A stretch of 64,000 bases of DNA from Siminovitchia acidinfaciens (GTDB lineage: Bacteria > Bacillota > Bacilli > Bacillales > Bacillaceae_C), in the NCBI RefSeq assembly GCF_003605385.1, contig NZ_QYTV02000002.1:435412-499411 (forward strand), written 5' to 3'. Of the stretch, positions 8,572 to 16,899 are shown one piece after another (within the stretch, counting starts at the first letter, position 1; each line of letters opens with the position of its first letter). Both the position numbers and the translations under genes were made by a program. The notes under the pieces are model-generated. The model ran no database searches. It saw only the letters and a program-made list of their open reading frames with translations, and was not told the DNA's origin.

Positions 8572-9549
8572 TCATGATTCTCTTTCGATGAACTTATGAT
8601 TTAGAATCAGGTTTTTGGATTTGGACCTCACCCCCTTTATTCGGTCGACTAGCAATTTAACTGCAGTTGCCCCAATTTTATATGCTGGGACCGAAATCGT
8701 GCTTAACTTCGGATTACTCATTTGGGCAAATAAAATATCATCACAACCTATGACTGAAATGTCATTAGGAATGGTCAGCCCCTTCTCATGAATAGCGCTC
8801 ATTGCCCCTAAAGCGATTAAATCGTTCGCGGCAAACACAGCTGATATCTTGGATTTCTCCAATACTGATTTCATCCGTTCATAGCCGGATTTATAGCTAA
8901 AGTCACCAACCTGGTACATTGATTCAAGCCCATGCTCATGCATGGCATCAATATATGCCTGTCGTCTCTTATCAGCAGGTTGGATATGTTTTGGGCCCGA
9001 CAGATGGTAAATCTTTTCATACCCTTGCCGAATTAAACGCTGGACTGCCTCATAGGCAGCCTTATAATTATCAATAGAGACCGTATCAAATTGGGAGTTT
9101 TCAATCAGCCTGTCACACAAGACAAATGGAACGCCTAATTCCGCCAGCTTATTCACTTTTTCTTCATCCAATATGGAAGAGATCAATATGATTCCGCCAA
9201 CTTGTTGCCTGCACATTTTCTCGATGTATTCCTGCTCAATATCCGGGTTATTGTCAGTGTTGCTAATAAACAGGGAATATCCATGCTCATGTGCAGAATC
9301 TTCAATTCCTCTGGCCAGGGCAGGAAAGTATGGGTTAACAATATCGGGCAAAATCAACCCAATTACATTTGATGTACTATTAGCCAAGCTTCGGGCGATG
9401 GCGTTGGGTTGATATCCGAGCTCCTCGATTGATGCAAGCACCCTCTCCTTAATTTCCTTATTTACGCTTGTATTATGATTTATAACTCTCGATACAGTGG
9501 CTTTGGACACACCTGCATGTTTTGCCACATCCTTGATTGTAATGCTCAT
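8572..9549 (-). CDS. LacI-family transcriptional regulator, RbsR-like
   Basis: A 325-aa repressor with an N-terminal LacI helix-turn-helix (TIKDVAKHAGVSKATVSRVINH, residues about 4-25), the hinge PNAIARSLANS and a periplasmic-binding-protein-like effector domain. It is the promoter-proximal gene of the rbsK/nucleoside cluster. A perfect 12-base palindrome of LacI-operator type sits 19 bases before its start, so autoregulation and control of the cluster are likely. The inducer is inferred to be ribose or a ribonucleoside. It most resembles RbsR but may be specific to this nucleoside system. Confidence 0.9.
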   Translation of the reverse strand: MSITIKDVAKHAGVSKATVSRVINHNTSVNKEIKERVLASIEELGYQPNAIARSLANSTSNVIGLILPDIVNPYFPALARGIEDSAHEHGYSLFISNTDNNPDIEQEYIEKMCRQQVGGIILISSILDEEKVNKLAELGVPFVLCDRLIENSQFDTVSIDNYKAAYEAVQRLIRQGYEKIYHLSGPKHIQPADKRRQAYIDAMHEHGLESMYQVGDFSYKSGYERMKSVLEKSKISAVFAANDLIALGAMSAIHEKGLTIPNDISVIGCDDILFAQMSNPKLSTISVPAYKIGATAVKLLVDRIKGVRSKSKNLILNHKFIERES

Positions 9550-9567
9550 TTTAATATCCCCTTAAAA

Positions 9568-9579
9568 GAAACCGGTTTC
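9568..9579. promoter_or_regulatory. LacI-type operator palindrome
   Basis: GAAACCGGTTTC is a perfect palindrome with the central CG and flanking AAAC/GTTT typical of LacI-family operators. It lies between the predicted promoter and the start of the LacI-type regulator gene, a position suited to roadblock or steric repression. Confidence 0.75.
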
Positions 9580-9590
9580 ACAAAGATAAA

Positions 9591-9604
9591 TGAAGGCGTT
9601 TACT
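9591..9604. promoter_or_regulatory. cre-like CcpA site
   Basis: TGAAGGCGTTTACT matches the Bacillus cre consensus (TGWAANCGNTNWCA) at 12 of 14 positions, with the central CG. It lies just downstream of the -10 box, where CcpA bound to HPr-Ser-P would block transcription. This is a candidate only; one chance match in 64 kb is possible. Confidence 0.45.
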
Positions 9605-9611
9605 TTACATG

Positions 9612-9641
9612 AATATATCATATAGATTAATTTTATCTCAA
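9612..9641 (-). promoter_or_regulatory. sigma-A-type promoter of the rbsR/rbsK/nup cluster
   Basis: On the minus strand TTGAGA and TATATT are separated by 18 bases. The cre-like site and the LacI-type operator follow directly downstream, before the regulator's start codon. Confidence 0.5.
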
Positions 9642-10060
9642 CCATTATTATTAAGTTCAATAGTTTTAGAGTCATTATTTAAACGTCCATATAGTACACG
9701 TCCAACATTGGGAATCAAATTATTTACTTCTTGTGCAAGTGTCGGAACCTATTGCCTTCTAACAGATTGATAAATGGTTGATCGAATGTAACATTATAAA
9801 ATTCATAATTACCGAGTTAGCGGAAAAAATTATGAGTGGGAAATCATGCCGGATTCATAGCAAGGGAAAGTTATTGCGTGAGGCGCCATGATGCTTCTTG
9901 ACGACCGAAAACACAAAAATGTTGTTAGGCAGGTAATTATAGGAGCCACATTGGTTCTATGTCATAGGAGTACAATGCTTACATAAAAACTAAACAGCTC
10001 AATCAGCTGGCGACCATGCATTCCTGAATGAGGTCCAAATAATTATTACAATAAATAAAC
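9642..10060. other. intergenic stretch without recognisable gene
   Basis: About 420 AT-rich bases between the nucleoside-cluster promoter and the amino acid transporter terminator. All frames are broken by stops. I see no repeat of the families found elsewhere in the window and no RNA gene. Confidence 0.6.
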
Positions 10061-10090
10061 AAAAAGCCTGTACCATTTTGATACAGACTT
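10061..10090 (-). terminator. terminator after the amino acid ABC operon
   Basis: On the minus strand an imperfect stem (AGTCTGTATC pairing with GGTACAGGCT) is followed by a run of T, about 45 bases after the ATPase stop codon. Confidence 0.75.
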
Positions 10091-10134
10091 CGTCCTTATC
10101 GCCCTTATCATTTTGCGACTTTTTGAACTTCCTC

Positions 10135-10857
10135 TTATAAAACTTTTCCCAAGAAAGCTTTCGTCCGTTCATGCTGGGGATTGGAGAAAAGCTCTGCAGG
10201 CTCGTTTTCTTCAACTATATATCCGTTGTCCATAAAAATGACGCGGTCGCCGACTTCCCTGGCAAATCCCATTTCATGGGTGACCACAACCATTGTCATC
10301 CCGTCTTTGGCAAGTTGCTTCATGACTTCCAACACTTCACCGACCATTTCGGGATCCAATGCTGAAGTCGGCTCATCGAACAACATGATTTTCGGTTCCA
10401 TGGCCAGTGCCCGAGCAATAGCTACCCTCTGTTTTTGCCCGCCGGAAAGGGAGTCCGGAAATGCATTTGCTTTATCGGACAACCCCACTTTTTTAAGAAG
10501 GTCCAACGCTTTTTCAGTTGCTTCCCGTTTGGATAATCCTTTGACGTTGATCGGCGCCATAGTGATGTTCTCCAAAATATTTTTATGCGGGAATAAGTTG
10601 AAATGTTGAAATACCATCCCGACATCTTTGCGGATTTCATTAATATTGGTCTTTTTATTTGTCAGATCTTTCCCCGTTACATAAACATGGCCGCCGGTCA
10701 CAGGTTCAAGAAGGTTCAAACAGCGGATGAATGTAGACTTCCCTGACCCGGAAGGACCAATGACTACCACGACTTCCTGTGGCTTTACCTCGAGAGAAAT
10801 ATCCTTAAGTACTTCGTTATTTCCAAAAGTCTTCTTCAGATTTTTCACAGAGATCAT
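10135..10857 (-). CDS. glnQ: polar amino acid ABC transporter ATPase (GlnQ type)
   Basis: A 240-aa single-domain ABC ATPase that powers uptake of a polar amino acid. Walker [10 protein letters not shown] (near residue 34), signature [15 protein letters not shown] and Walker [19 protein letters not shown] are intact, and the sequence is of the GlnQ/ArtM/HisP class. Its start overlaps the permease stop (ATGA), so it is translationally coupled as the last gene of a three-gene operon (binding protein, permease, ATPase). Glutamine or another polar amino acid is the probable substrate, but arginine or cystine cannot be excluded. Confidence 0.9.
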   Translation of the reverse strand: MISVKNLKKTFGNNEVLKDISLEVKPQEVVVVIGPSGSGKSTFIRCLNLLEPVTGGHVYVTGKDLTNKKTNINEIRKDVGMVFQHFNLFPHKNILENITMAPINVKGLSKREATEKALDLLKKVGLSDKANAFPDSLSGGQKQRVAIARALAMEPKIMLFDEPTSALDPEMVGEVLEVMKQLAKDGMTMVVVTHEMGFAREVGDRVIFMDNGYIVEENEPAELFSNPQHERTKAFLGKVL

Positions 10858-11510
10858 TCAGTCTTCATTCTCCTTTCGATGAAATTCATCAAATATGTCA
10901 ATGATAGGGTAAGTATCAGGTAAATGACTGCGACTGTGATGTAAGGTTCCCATACACGAATATATTGTCCTTGTGCCGCACGGCCCCAATACATTAGCTC
11001 AGGAGCAGCAATAATCGCTGCCAATGAAGTTTCCTTCAACAATGTAATAAATTCATTTCCTAGCGGCGGAATCATTCGTTTAAAAGCTTGTGGTAAAATA
11101 ACAAGCCTCATTGCTTGCCTATGAGTCATACCAAGGGAACGGGCAGCTTCCATCTGCCCTTTATCAATCGACTGGATGCCGGCCCTTAAAATTTCCGCCA
11201 TATACGCTGCCGAATTGAGAGCCAGTGCGATGATAGCAGAAACAATCGGGTTCGCAGGACTCATAAACAACGGCACAACTCCAAAATGAATCAGAAGGAT
11301 TTGCACTAAAAATGGGGTCCCTCTAAATGCGTTAATATACCAAATAAATGGTAGGCGAACCCATAGCCTGTTGGACATTTTCCCCAGTCCGATTAAAAGT
11401 CCAAGAATTAATCCTAGAGCTACCCCGGCAACTGTCAGGCCAAGCGTCAGTAACGTCCCTTTTATAAATAACGGTAAATAATCTAATATAATATCATACC
11501 GAACATTCAT
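10854..11510 (-). CDS. glnP: polar amino acid ABC transporter permease (GlnP type)
   Basis: A 218-aa membrane permease of the HisM/GlnP family with about five helices. It has the conserved cytoplasmic EAA loop ([34 protein letters not shown]) that contacts the ATPase. AAAGGTG precedes the ATG. It is separated from the binding-protein gene by an intercistronic hairpin and overlaps the ATPase gene by four bases. A homodimer is the usual arrangement when a single permease gene is present. Confidence 0.9.
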   Translation of the reverse strand: MNVRYDIILDYLPLFIKGTLLTLGLTVAGVALGLILGLLIGLGKMSNRLWVRLPFIWYINAFRGTPFLVQILLIHFGVVPLFMSPANPIVSAIIALALNSAAYMAEILRAGIQSIDKGQMEAARSLGMTHRQAMRLVILPQAFKRMIPPLGNEFITLLKETSLAAIIAAPELMYWGRAAQGQYIRVWEPYITVAVIYLILTLSLTYLMNFIERRMKTE

Positions 11511-11554
11511 TGGTTTTCACCTTTCTTTGTTTGCCTGTCCATTAGACTTTACGT

Positions 11555-11599
11555 AAAAAACGGCCATCCGCAGGTGAACACCATTAGTGGACAGCCGTT
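11555..11599 (-). terminator. intercistronic partial terminator between binding protein and permease
   Basis: On the minus strand AACGGC and GTCC pair with GGA and GCCGTT, followed by TTTTTT. It sits just after the binding-protein stop codon. A leaky terminator here would give the usual excess of binding protein over membrane components. Confidence 0.7.
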
Positions 11600-11607
11600 A
11601 TATCATA

Positions 11608-12444
11608 TTACTTCTCAGCCGCTTTCTTTAAAGCCTCGACATCCGGCTCTTCATCAAACCATTTTTTATAAATCTCAGCATATTTTCCATTATCAAGAAC
11701 GGTGTTTAATGCTTTATCAAACTCCTCGACATACTCGCTCCCTTTTGGAAAAACAATTCCGTAATATTCTGGCTCGAACTGTTTGTCATCGGTCACAGTC
11801 TCGATTCCAGTATCCGGGTTATTCTTTTGATATTCCAATGCGACCGCTATATCCGTTACTGCCGCTTGGACATTATCACTTTGAAGTGCTTGGAACATCA
11901 AGGCTGCTGTTTCATATTTAGAAATGTCGGAAGAGTTTTGACCTACGATTTTTTCTGCGGCAAACTGGCCTGTAGTGCCATTTTGAACGCCAATTTTCTT
12001 CCCTTTCAAATCTTCGGCGTTTTCTATCTTAACATCTTTAAATGCGATCATTGTTTTTGATTCAAAGTACGGGTTTGAAAAGTCGTAGCTGTCAACTCTT
12101 TCAGGAGTAATGGTGATACCTGCCATTCCAATATCAAGCTGTTTGCTTTGCAGTCCGGCAAACATAGCGTCCCATCCCGTATTCTCTATTTTTACATCAT
12201 AGCCTGCTTCATTAGCAACCGCTTTTAACAGGTCAACGTCAAAACCTGTGACTTCACCTTTATCCATGAATTCAAATGGAGCAAATGTCGCTTCTGTTCC
12301 GACATTCAATACTTTTTTGGCTTCTGTTTTTGCTCCTTCTTTATCCGCCGTATCCTTGTCGGCTCCGCCTCCGCCACAAGCTGATAATACAAGTGCACAA
12401 CCTGCGACAATGGTTAATAATGTTTTCTTCATTGATGTTTTCAA
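11608..12444 (-). CDS. glnH: polar amino acid-binding lipoprotein (GlnH type)
   Basis: An extracellular solute-binding protein (family 3, SBP_bac_3) of 278 aa that delivers an amino acid to the adjacent permease. The signal peptide ends in the lipobox LVLSAC, placing the lipidated Cys at residue 23, followed by a Gly/Asp/Lys-rich linker. The mature protein starts VLNVGTEATFAPFEFMDKGEVTGFDVDLLKAVA, a classic family-3 N-terminus. I use the TTG at 12444, which has GAGGGG seven bases upstream; the ATG four codons later is too far from it. It is the first and probably most expressed gene of the operon. Confidence 0.9.
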   Translation of the reverse strand: MKTSMKKTLLTIVAGCALVLSACGGGGADKDTADKEGAKTEAKKVLNVGTEATFAPFEFMDKGEVTGFDVDLLKAVANEAGYDVKIENTGWDAMFAGLQSKQLDIGMAGITITPERVDSYDFSNPYFESKTMIAFKDVKIENAEDLKGKKIGVQNGTTGQFAAEKIVGQNSSDISKYETAALMFQALQSDNVQAAVTDIAVALEYQKNNPDTGIETVTDDKQFEPEYYGIVFPKGSEYVEEFDKALNTVLDNGKYAEIYKKWFDEEPDVEALKKAAEK

Positions 12445-12513
12445 CTTTATGCCCCTCTTTCAATTTTATCTCTTGAATGTATAATTTCTTGTTGTTTTAT
12501 TATTTCTTATAAC

Positions 12514-12542
12514 AGAATAGCTTGTTCCAAATTTATAATCAA
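12514..12542 (-). promoter_or_regulatory. candidate promoter of glnH-glnP-glnQ
   Basis: On the minus strand TTGATT and TATTCT are spaced by 17 bases, 70 bases before the TTG start. The match is fair and the surrounding DNA is AT-rich, so the call is tentative. The rest of the gap to uspA holds no gene that I can see. Confidence 0.4.
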
Positions 12543-12787
12543 TAGCTTTTGTGTATTTTTATACAAAAACTTTATATTTGTATAATTTTTATTATTCGTA
12601 TATTAATTGCAGCTATTCATCTTTTACCAAAATTCATATAAACCATTTTCTTTGTCATGTTTCCGATATTTCTGTGACTTTTTTTCACAATTTTCATCTC
12701 CCTCTCCTTATTATCTATTATTTAACTGTTGGAAAGAGATATACTACTGCATTCATGTTAAAATAAATAAAAAGGGAGGCGAGTTTT

Positions 12788-13240
12788 ATGGACTTATCCT
12801 ACAAGAATATTCTAGTTGCAGTAGATGGATCAAAACAAGCAGAATGGGCATTTAAAAAAGCCGTACAGGTTGCCAAAAGAAATAATGATGCAAAATTGAC
12901 TCTTATTCATGTCGTGGACACAAGGTCATACGGAGCTGTTGAAGCTTATGATGTGACAATGGCGGAAAGAGCAAAATCATACGCTGAGGAGCTTTTAAAC
13001 GGTTATCGATTGGAAGCTGAAGCAGCGGGTTTAACGAACATTGATACGCTGATAGAGCACGGTTCTCCGAAAGTCGTTATTTCCAAGCAGGCGGCCAAAG
13101 AGCTGGACGTAGACCTGATTGTCTGTGGTGCTACGGGGCTGAATGCTGTCGAACGCTTGTTGATTGGTAGTGTATCCGAAAACATCACCCGTTCCGCCAA
13201 GTGTGATGTACTCGTCGTAAGGACGGAAGTTGAAGATTAA
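12788..13240 (+). CDS. universal stress protein, UspA family, ATP-binding type
   Basis: A 150-aa soluble UspA-fold protein. It begins YKNILVAVDGSKQAEWAFKKAV and ends with the nucleotide-binding signature G-2x-G-9x-GS (GATGLNAVERLLIGSVS), so it belongs to the ATP-binding branch. Its exact role is unknown; such proteins act in stress survival. GGGAGGCGAG precedes the ATG. It is monocistronic. A copy of the dispersed family A element begins about eight bases after the stop, in the same orientation. Confidence 0.92.
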   Translation: MDLSYKNILVAVDGSKQAEWAFKKAVQVAKRNNDAKLTLIHVVDTRSYGAVEAYDVTMAERAKSYAEELLNGYRLEAEAAGLTNIDTLIEHGSPKVVISKQAAKELDVDLIVCGATGLNAVERLLIGSVSENITRSAKCDVLVVRTEVED

Positions 13241-13248
13241 GAACAAAT

Positions 13249-13445
13249 GCGCAAGCGCCTGTTTATCGATGAACAGACTGGAGTGCCTCCAACGAGATAA
13301 AGGAAACACGGCGACGAAGGCCGCCTCAGACCGCCACATCCTGTGGCTTCGGTGGCACTAGGACGTCCTGTCCGTCGGAGCCGATGTTGACTTATCGTAG
13401 GCGGAGGCGCGAAGTCTGCTAGTCGATAGGCGCTGGAGCTGGACG
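13249..13445 (+). repeat. dispersed element family A, copy A4, next to uspA stop
   Basis: It starts with GCGCAAGCGCCTG just after the uspA stop and includes the GCCACATCCTGTGGC hairpin, the AGGACGTCCT palindrome and the GGAGCTGGAC end. Its first about 155 bases are nearly identical, inverted, to the copy after rbsK. A frame reading through it on the minus strand is a repeat-encoded artefact, not a gene. Confidence 0.85.
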
Positions 13446-13503
13446 TAGCATATTCCAATTAACAAGTTATACACAGTTATGGAATTTTCAGTTTCCTAAA
13501 ATT

Positions 13504-13543
13504 AAAAAATGAGCGCTTCCCGTTTGGGAAACGCTCATTTTTT
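13504..13543. terminator. bidirectional terminator between uspA and argH
   Basis: AAAATGAGCG-TTCCC pairs with GGGAA-CGCTCATTTT, with T runs on both strands. It can serve the convergent uspA and argH transcripts. Confidence 0.8.
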
Positions 13544-13548
13544 CTGTC

Positions 13549-13631
13549 TAGCTCCGACTGACAGGATGTCCAAGTGCCGACGGCGCCACAGGACGTGGCG
13601 CTTTAGTCGGCCAATCGCCTTGCACTTTTCT
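13549..13631 (-). repeat. dispersed element family A, short copy A5, next to argH stop
   Basis: A short copy of about 75 bases. It has the GACAGGATGTCC and GCCACAGGACGTGGC stems and AGTGCC between them. Its GTGCAAGGCG end lies immediately past the argH stop in the same orientation as argH. Confidence 0.7.
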
Positions 13632-15002
13632 TTATATAAGCTTTTTGGCTTGTTCCAATTGAATTTTAACTTGGTCGAATCCTGTTCCGCCGTATGAATT
13701 TCTTCTTCTTACCGCTTCTGTCGGTGACAGGACATTATAGACGTCATCCGAAATTTCACTGAAGGCTTCCTTGAACTCTTCCAATGACAGATCCAATAAG
13801 TAACAGCCTTTATTGATGCAATACAGGACAAGCTTTCCGACGATCTCATGAGCTTCACGGAATGGGATTCCTTTTGTAGCCAGATAGTCAGCAAGCTCGG
13901 TCGCATTAGAGAAGTCTTGGTTGACTGCGTCTTTCATAACTTCAGTTTTTACAGTCATCGTTTCAATCATTCCCGCAAAGATCTTCAACGAGCCGATTAT
14001 CGTATGAACTGTATCGAACATGCCCTCTTTGTCTTCTTGCATATCTTTGTTATAGGTCATTGGCAGACCTTTTAAAATGGTCAGCATGGAAATGAGATTT
14101 CCGAAGACCCTTCCGCTTTTTCCGCGGATCAGTTCCGCCATATCCGGATTTTTCTTCTGCGGCATGATGCTGCTTCCAGTCGCATACGTATCGTCAAGCT
14201 CAATAAAGCTGAATTCTTTACTTGACCATAGGATGATTTCTTCCGCTAGTCTCGTCAAATGTGTGATCGTCATAGCCGAGTTGCTCAAAAATTCCACGAT
14301 AAAGTCACGGTCACTGACAGCGTCCATGCTGTTTTCATATACAGAGGAGAACCCGAGCAGTTCAGCGGAATAATGACGGTCGATCGGGAAAGTCGTCCCT
14401 GCAAGGGCACTTGCTCCCAGCGGGGAAATGTCGATTCTATTCAAGCTTTCTTCAAATCGCTGTTTATCCCGTTCAAGCATCCAGAAATAAGCCAACAAGT
14501 GATGCCCGAAAGAAACAGGCTGCGCCCGCTGCAAATGTGTGTAACCCGGTAAAATGGTTTCCACATTTTTTTCTGCCTGCTCCACCAGGGCAATCTGCAT
14601 TTCCTTGATATGCTCAATGATCACTTGTACCTGCTTCTTCAAATACAAATGCATATCGGTTGCCACTTGGTCGTTACGGCTTCTCCCAGTATGAAGTTTT
14701 CCGCCGACAGGCCCGATTTCTTCAATGAGCATCTTTTCAAGATTCAAGTGGATATCTTCTTCGGAAACTGAATATTCGAGTTCCCCTGCTTGTGCTTTTG
14801 CCTTTAGCTTGAGCAAGCCGGATTGAATCTGCTCGCTTTCATCCATCGTTAAAATGCCTGTCTTACCGAGCATTTTAACATGTGCAAGCGAACCTTCAAT
14901 ATCTTCGAGGACTAATTGCTGGTCAAAGGAGATTGAGGCCCCAAACTCCTCGATCCATTGCTCTGGCGTCTTGGAAAAGCGACCTCCCCATAGTTTTTTC
15001 AT
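13632..15002 (-). CDS. argH: argininosuccinate lyase
   Basis: Cleaves argininosuccinate to arginine and fumarate, the last step of arginine synthesis. The 456-aa protein has the fumarase/aspartase superfamily signature [12 protein letters not shown] with the catalytic Ser loop, the N-terminal KLWGGRFSK and the conserved [13 protein letters not shown] and [10 protein letters not shown] segments. Its ATG overlaps the argG stop by four bases (ATGA), as in B. subtilis argGH, which implies translational coupling in one minus-strand operon. Confidence 0.97.
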   Translation of the reverse strand: MKKLWGGRFSKTPEQWIEEFGASISFDQQLVLEDIEGSLAHVKMLGKTGILTMDESEQIQSGLLKLKAKAQAGELEYSVSEEDIHLNLEKMLIEEIGPVGGKLHTGRSRNDQVATDMHLYLKKQVQVIIEHIKEMQIALVEQAEKNVETILPGYTHLQRAQPVSFGHHLLAYFWMLERDKQRFEESLNRIDISPLGASALAGTTFPIDRHYSAELLGFSSVYENSMDAVSDRDFIVEFLSNSAMTITHLTRLAEEIILWSSKEFSFIELDDTYATGSSIMPQKKNPDMAELIRGKSGRVFGNLISMLTILKGLPMTYNKDMQEDKEGMFDTVHTIIGSLKIFAGMIETMTVKTEVMKDAVNQDFSNATELADYLATKGIPFREAHEIVGKLVLYCINKGCYLLDLSLEEFKEAFSEISDDVYNVLSPTEAVRRRNSYGGTGFDQVKIQLEQAKKLI

Positions 15003-16204
15003 TGTTTAACCGATTCCTTTTTATTCACTGTGCTATGCACTTCAGTCGGCAATCCCCAGAGCTTAATGAAACCGACAGACGCAGATTGGTCAAACTCATC
15101 CTCTTTTGTATAAGTTGCAAGCTTTTCGTCATATAATGAGTTCGGTGATTTTCTTCCTTCTACAATCGCATGGCCTTTGAACAGCTTCACACGGACAGTA
15201 CCGTTGACATACTGCTGTGTTTCTTGAAGGAAAGATTCAAGTGCTGGTGTAAGCGGCGAGAACCATAAGCCTTCATAAATCATTTCAGTTAATTTTTTGC
15301 TGATGACCGGCTTGAAATGACCGATATCTTTTACAAGGGTCAAGTCTTCCAATTCTTTATGGGCTGTCAGCAATGTCATTGCTCCCGGGCATTCGTACAC
15401 TTCACGTGATTTAATGCCGACAAGTCTGTTTTCGACATGATCGATTCTTCCGACGCCATGTTTACCCGCAACTGTATTCAAATGAAGAATCAAATCGCTC
15501 AGTTTGTATTGTTTGCCGTCAACCGCAACAGGTAAGCCTTTTTCAAACTCGATTTCAATCACATCAGGCTGATCAGGTGTATCTTCAAGTGCAGCTGTAA
15601 GGTCATATGCATCTTCTGGAGGTGCTGCCCAAGGATCTTCTAAAATTCCGCACTCATTGCTTCTTCCCCACAGGTTTTGGTCAATGGAGTATGGGCTGTC
15701 CAAATCAATTGGAATCGGAACACCTTTCTCTTTCGCATATTCGATCTCTTCTTCACGTGACCAGCTCCAGTCACGAACAGGGGCCAATACTTCCAAGTGA
15801 GGATTTAATGCTTTGATGGAAACTTCAAAACGAACTTGGTCGTTTCCTTTACCTGTACAACCATGTGCTACTGCATCTGCATTTTCCTCTTCTGCCACTT
15901 CAACCAATTTTTTAGCGATCAATGGTCTGGACAAAGCAGAAACAAGGGGATATTTATTTTCGTACATCGCATGAGCTTGTAGTGCAGGAAGCACGTATTC
16001 ATGAGCGAATTCTTCTTTCGCATCAATCATGTAGCTTTTGGCAGCCCCCATATCCAATGCTTTTTCTTTTATGAAGTTCAAGTCTTTGCCTTCGCCTACA
16101 TCAAGACAGCATGCAATAACTTCGTATCCTTTATCAATAAACCATTTAACTGCAACAGATGTATCTAACCCGCCGGAATATGCAAGAACAACTTTCTTTT
16201 TCAT
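14999..16204 (-). CDS. argG: argininosuccinate synthase
   Basis: Joins citrulline and aspartate with ATP to form argininosuccinate. The 401-aa protein starts [21 protein letters not shown], containing the PP-loop pyrophosphatase motif SGGLDTS. Other conserved segments are [15 protein letters not shown] and [23 protein letters not shown] start at 16204, where GGAGGG lies upstream, and not at an ATG 12 codons earlier. A well-spaced promoter and a candidate ARG box lie upstream, consistent with ArgR control. Confidence 0.97.
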   Translation of the reverse strand: MKKKVVLAYSGGLDTSVAVKWFIDKGYEVIACCLDVGEGKDLNFIKEKALDMGAAKSYMIDAKEEFAHEYVLPALQAHAMYENKYPLVSALSRPLIAKKLVEVAEEENADAVAHGCTGKGNDQVRFEVSIKALNPHLEVLAPVRDWSWSREEEIEYAKEKGVPIPIDLDSPYSIDQNLWGRSNECGILEDPWAAPPEDAYDLTAALEDTPDQPDVIEIEFEKGLPVAVDGKQYKLSDLILHLNTVAGKHGVGRIDHVENRLVGIKSREVYECPGAMTLLTAHKELEDLTLVKDIGHFKPVISKKLTEMIYEGLWFSPLTPALESFLQETQQYVNGTVRVKLFKGHAIVEGRKSPNSLYDEKLATYTKEDEFDQSASVGFIKLWGLPTEVHSTVNKKESVKQ

Positions 16205-16225
16205 ATAAAACCCTCCGATTCGGAA

Positions 16226-16239
16226 TGTATTATTATGCA
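16226..16239. promoter_or_regulatory. candidate ARG box
   Basis: TGTATTATTATGCA (TGCATAATAATACA on the coding strand) resembles the ArgR/AhrC half-palindrome consensus TGAAT-N4-ATTCA. It lies between the argG promoter and start codon. Support is the match and the position only. Confidence 0.45.
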
Positions 16240-16271
16240 CAAAAACTAATTTTTAATCATTTGATATACGG

Positions 16272-16300
16272 ATAATAACACAGATTTTTTAAGAGTTCAA
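16272..16300 (-). promoter_or_regulatory. sigma-A promoter of argGH
   Basis: On the minus strand TTGAAC and TATTAT are separated by exactly 17 bases, about 70 bases before the argG start codon. Confidence 0.7.
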
Positions 16301-16327
16301 TATAAAAGTGTATAAAAATAAAAAAAT

Positions 16328-16387
16328 GGGGTCAGACCCCAAGCACGTTAAAATGTTAACAAATTAACGTAGTGAGGGTCAGACCCC
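16328..16387. repeat. REP-like inverted repeat with paired GGGGTCAGACCCC
   Basis: Two copies of the near-palindrome GGGGTCAGACCCC bound a 60-base imperfect palindrome. The inner arms are ACGTTAA and TTAACGT around an AT-rich loop. It lies between the moaB stop and the argG promoter. The structure resembles REP/BIME elements mobilised by Y1 (RAYT) transposases, but no such gene is in the window. Confidence 0.7.
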
Positions 16388-16392
16388 TGTTT

Positions 16393-16899
16393 CTATTTAT
16401 TCAATTCCCTGACGACGTGGCCCAGTTCTTTGAGTATCAACTTTTCCATGGCCGTACGGACTGCTCCGCTCGATCCCGGTGTAACGAAGACAGCTTTATT
16501 GTTGTATGTTCCCGCCGATGCCCTCGACATGATTGCTGCAGATCCGATATCTTCCAAATAGCTGACCATCCGGAACAGTTCCCCGAAACCGACAATCTCT
16601 TTTTCGAAATAAGGAAATATCGTTTCAATGGTAATGTCGCGTTTGGCAATTCCCGTGCCTCCGTTTATTAAGACAGCCTGCACATTCGGACTTTCCGCTG
16701 CTTCAAGAAAAGCTGAGGTGATTGTGTCTTTATCGTCCTTGACGATAGCATAAAATCCAATTTGATGACCGCTGTCTTCAAGCAGGCTTTTCATAAGCTT
16801 TCCGCTTTTATCCGTTTCTTCCGTCCGTGTATCGCTTACCGTAATGACCGCGCAGTTGACCGATGCTGGAGCTTCCTTCTTATGTTCATGCACACCCAT
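16393..16899 (-). CDS. moaB: molybdenum cofactor biosynthesis protein B (MoaB/MogA fold)
   Basis: A 168-aa MoCF-fold protein that binds or adenylylates molybdopterin during molybdenum cofactor synthesis. The family core NCAVITVSDTRTEETDKSG near the N-terminus and the glycine-rich NGGTGIAKRD pterin-binding segment are present. The ATG overlaps the stop of the upstream EcsC-family gene (TAATG), so the two are coupled. No other moa gene is in the window; the position next to argGH is the same as in B. subtilis. Confidence 0.93.
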   Translation of the reverse strand: MGVHEHKKEAPASVNCAVITVSDTRTEETDKSGKLMKSLLEDSGHQIGFYAIVKDDKDTITSAFLEAAESPNVQAVLINGGTGIAKRDITIETIFPYFEKEIVGFGELFRMVSYLEDIGSAAIMSRASAGTYNNKAVFVTPGSSGAVRTAMEKLILKELGHVVRELNK

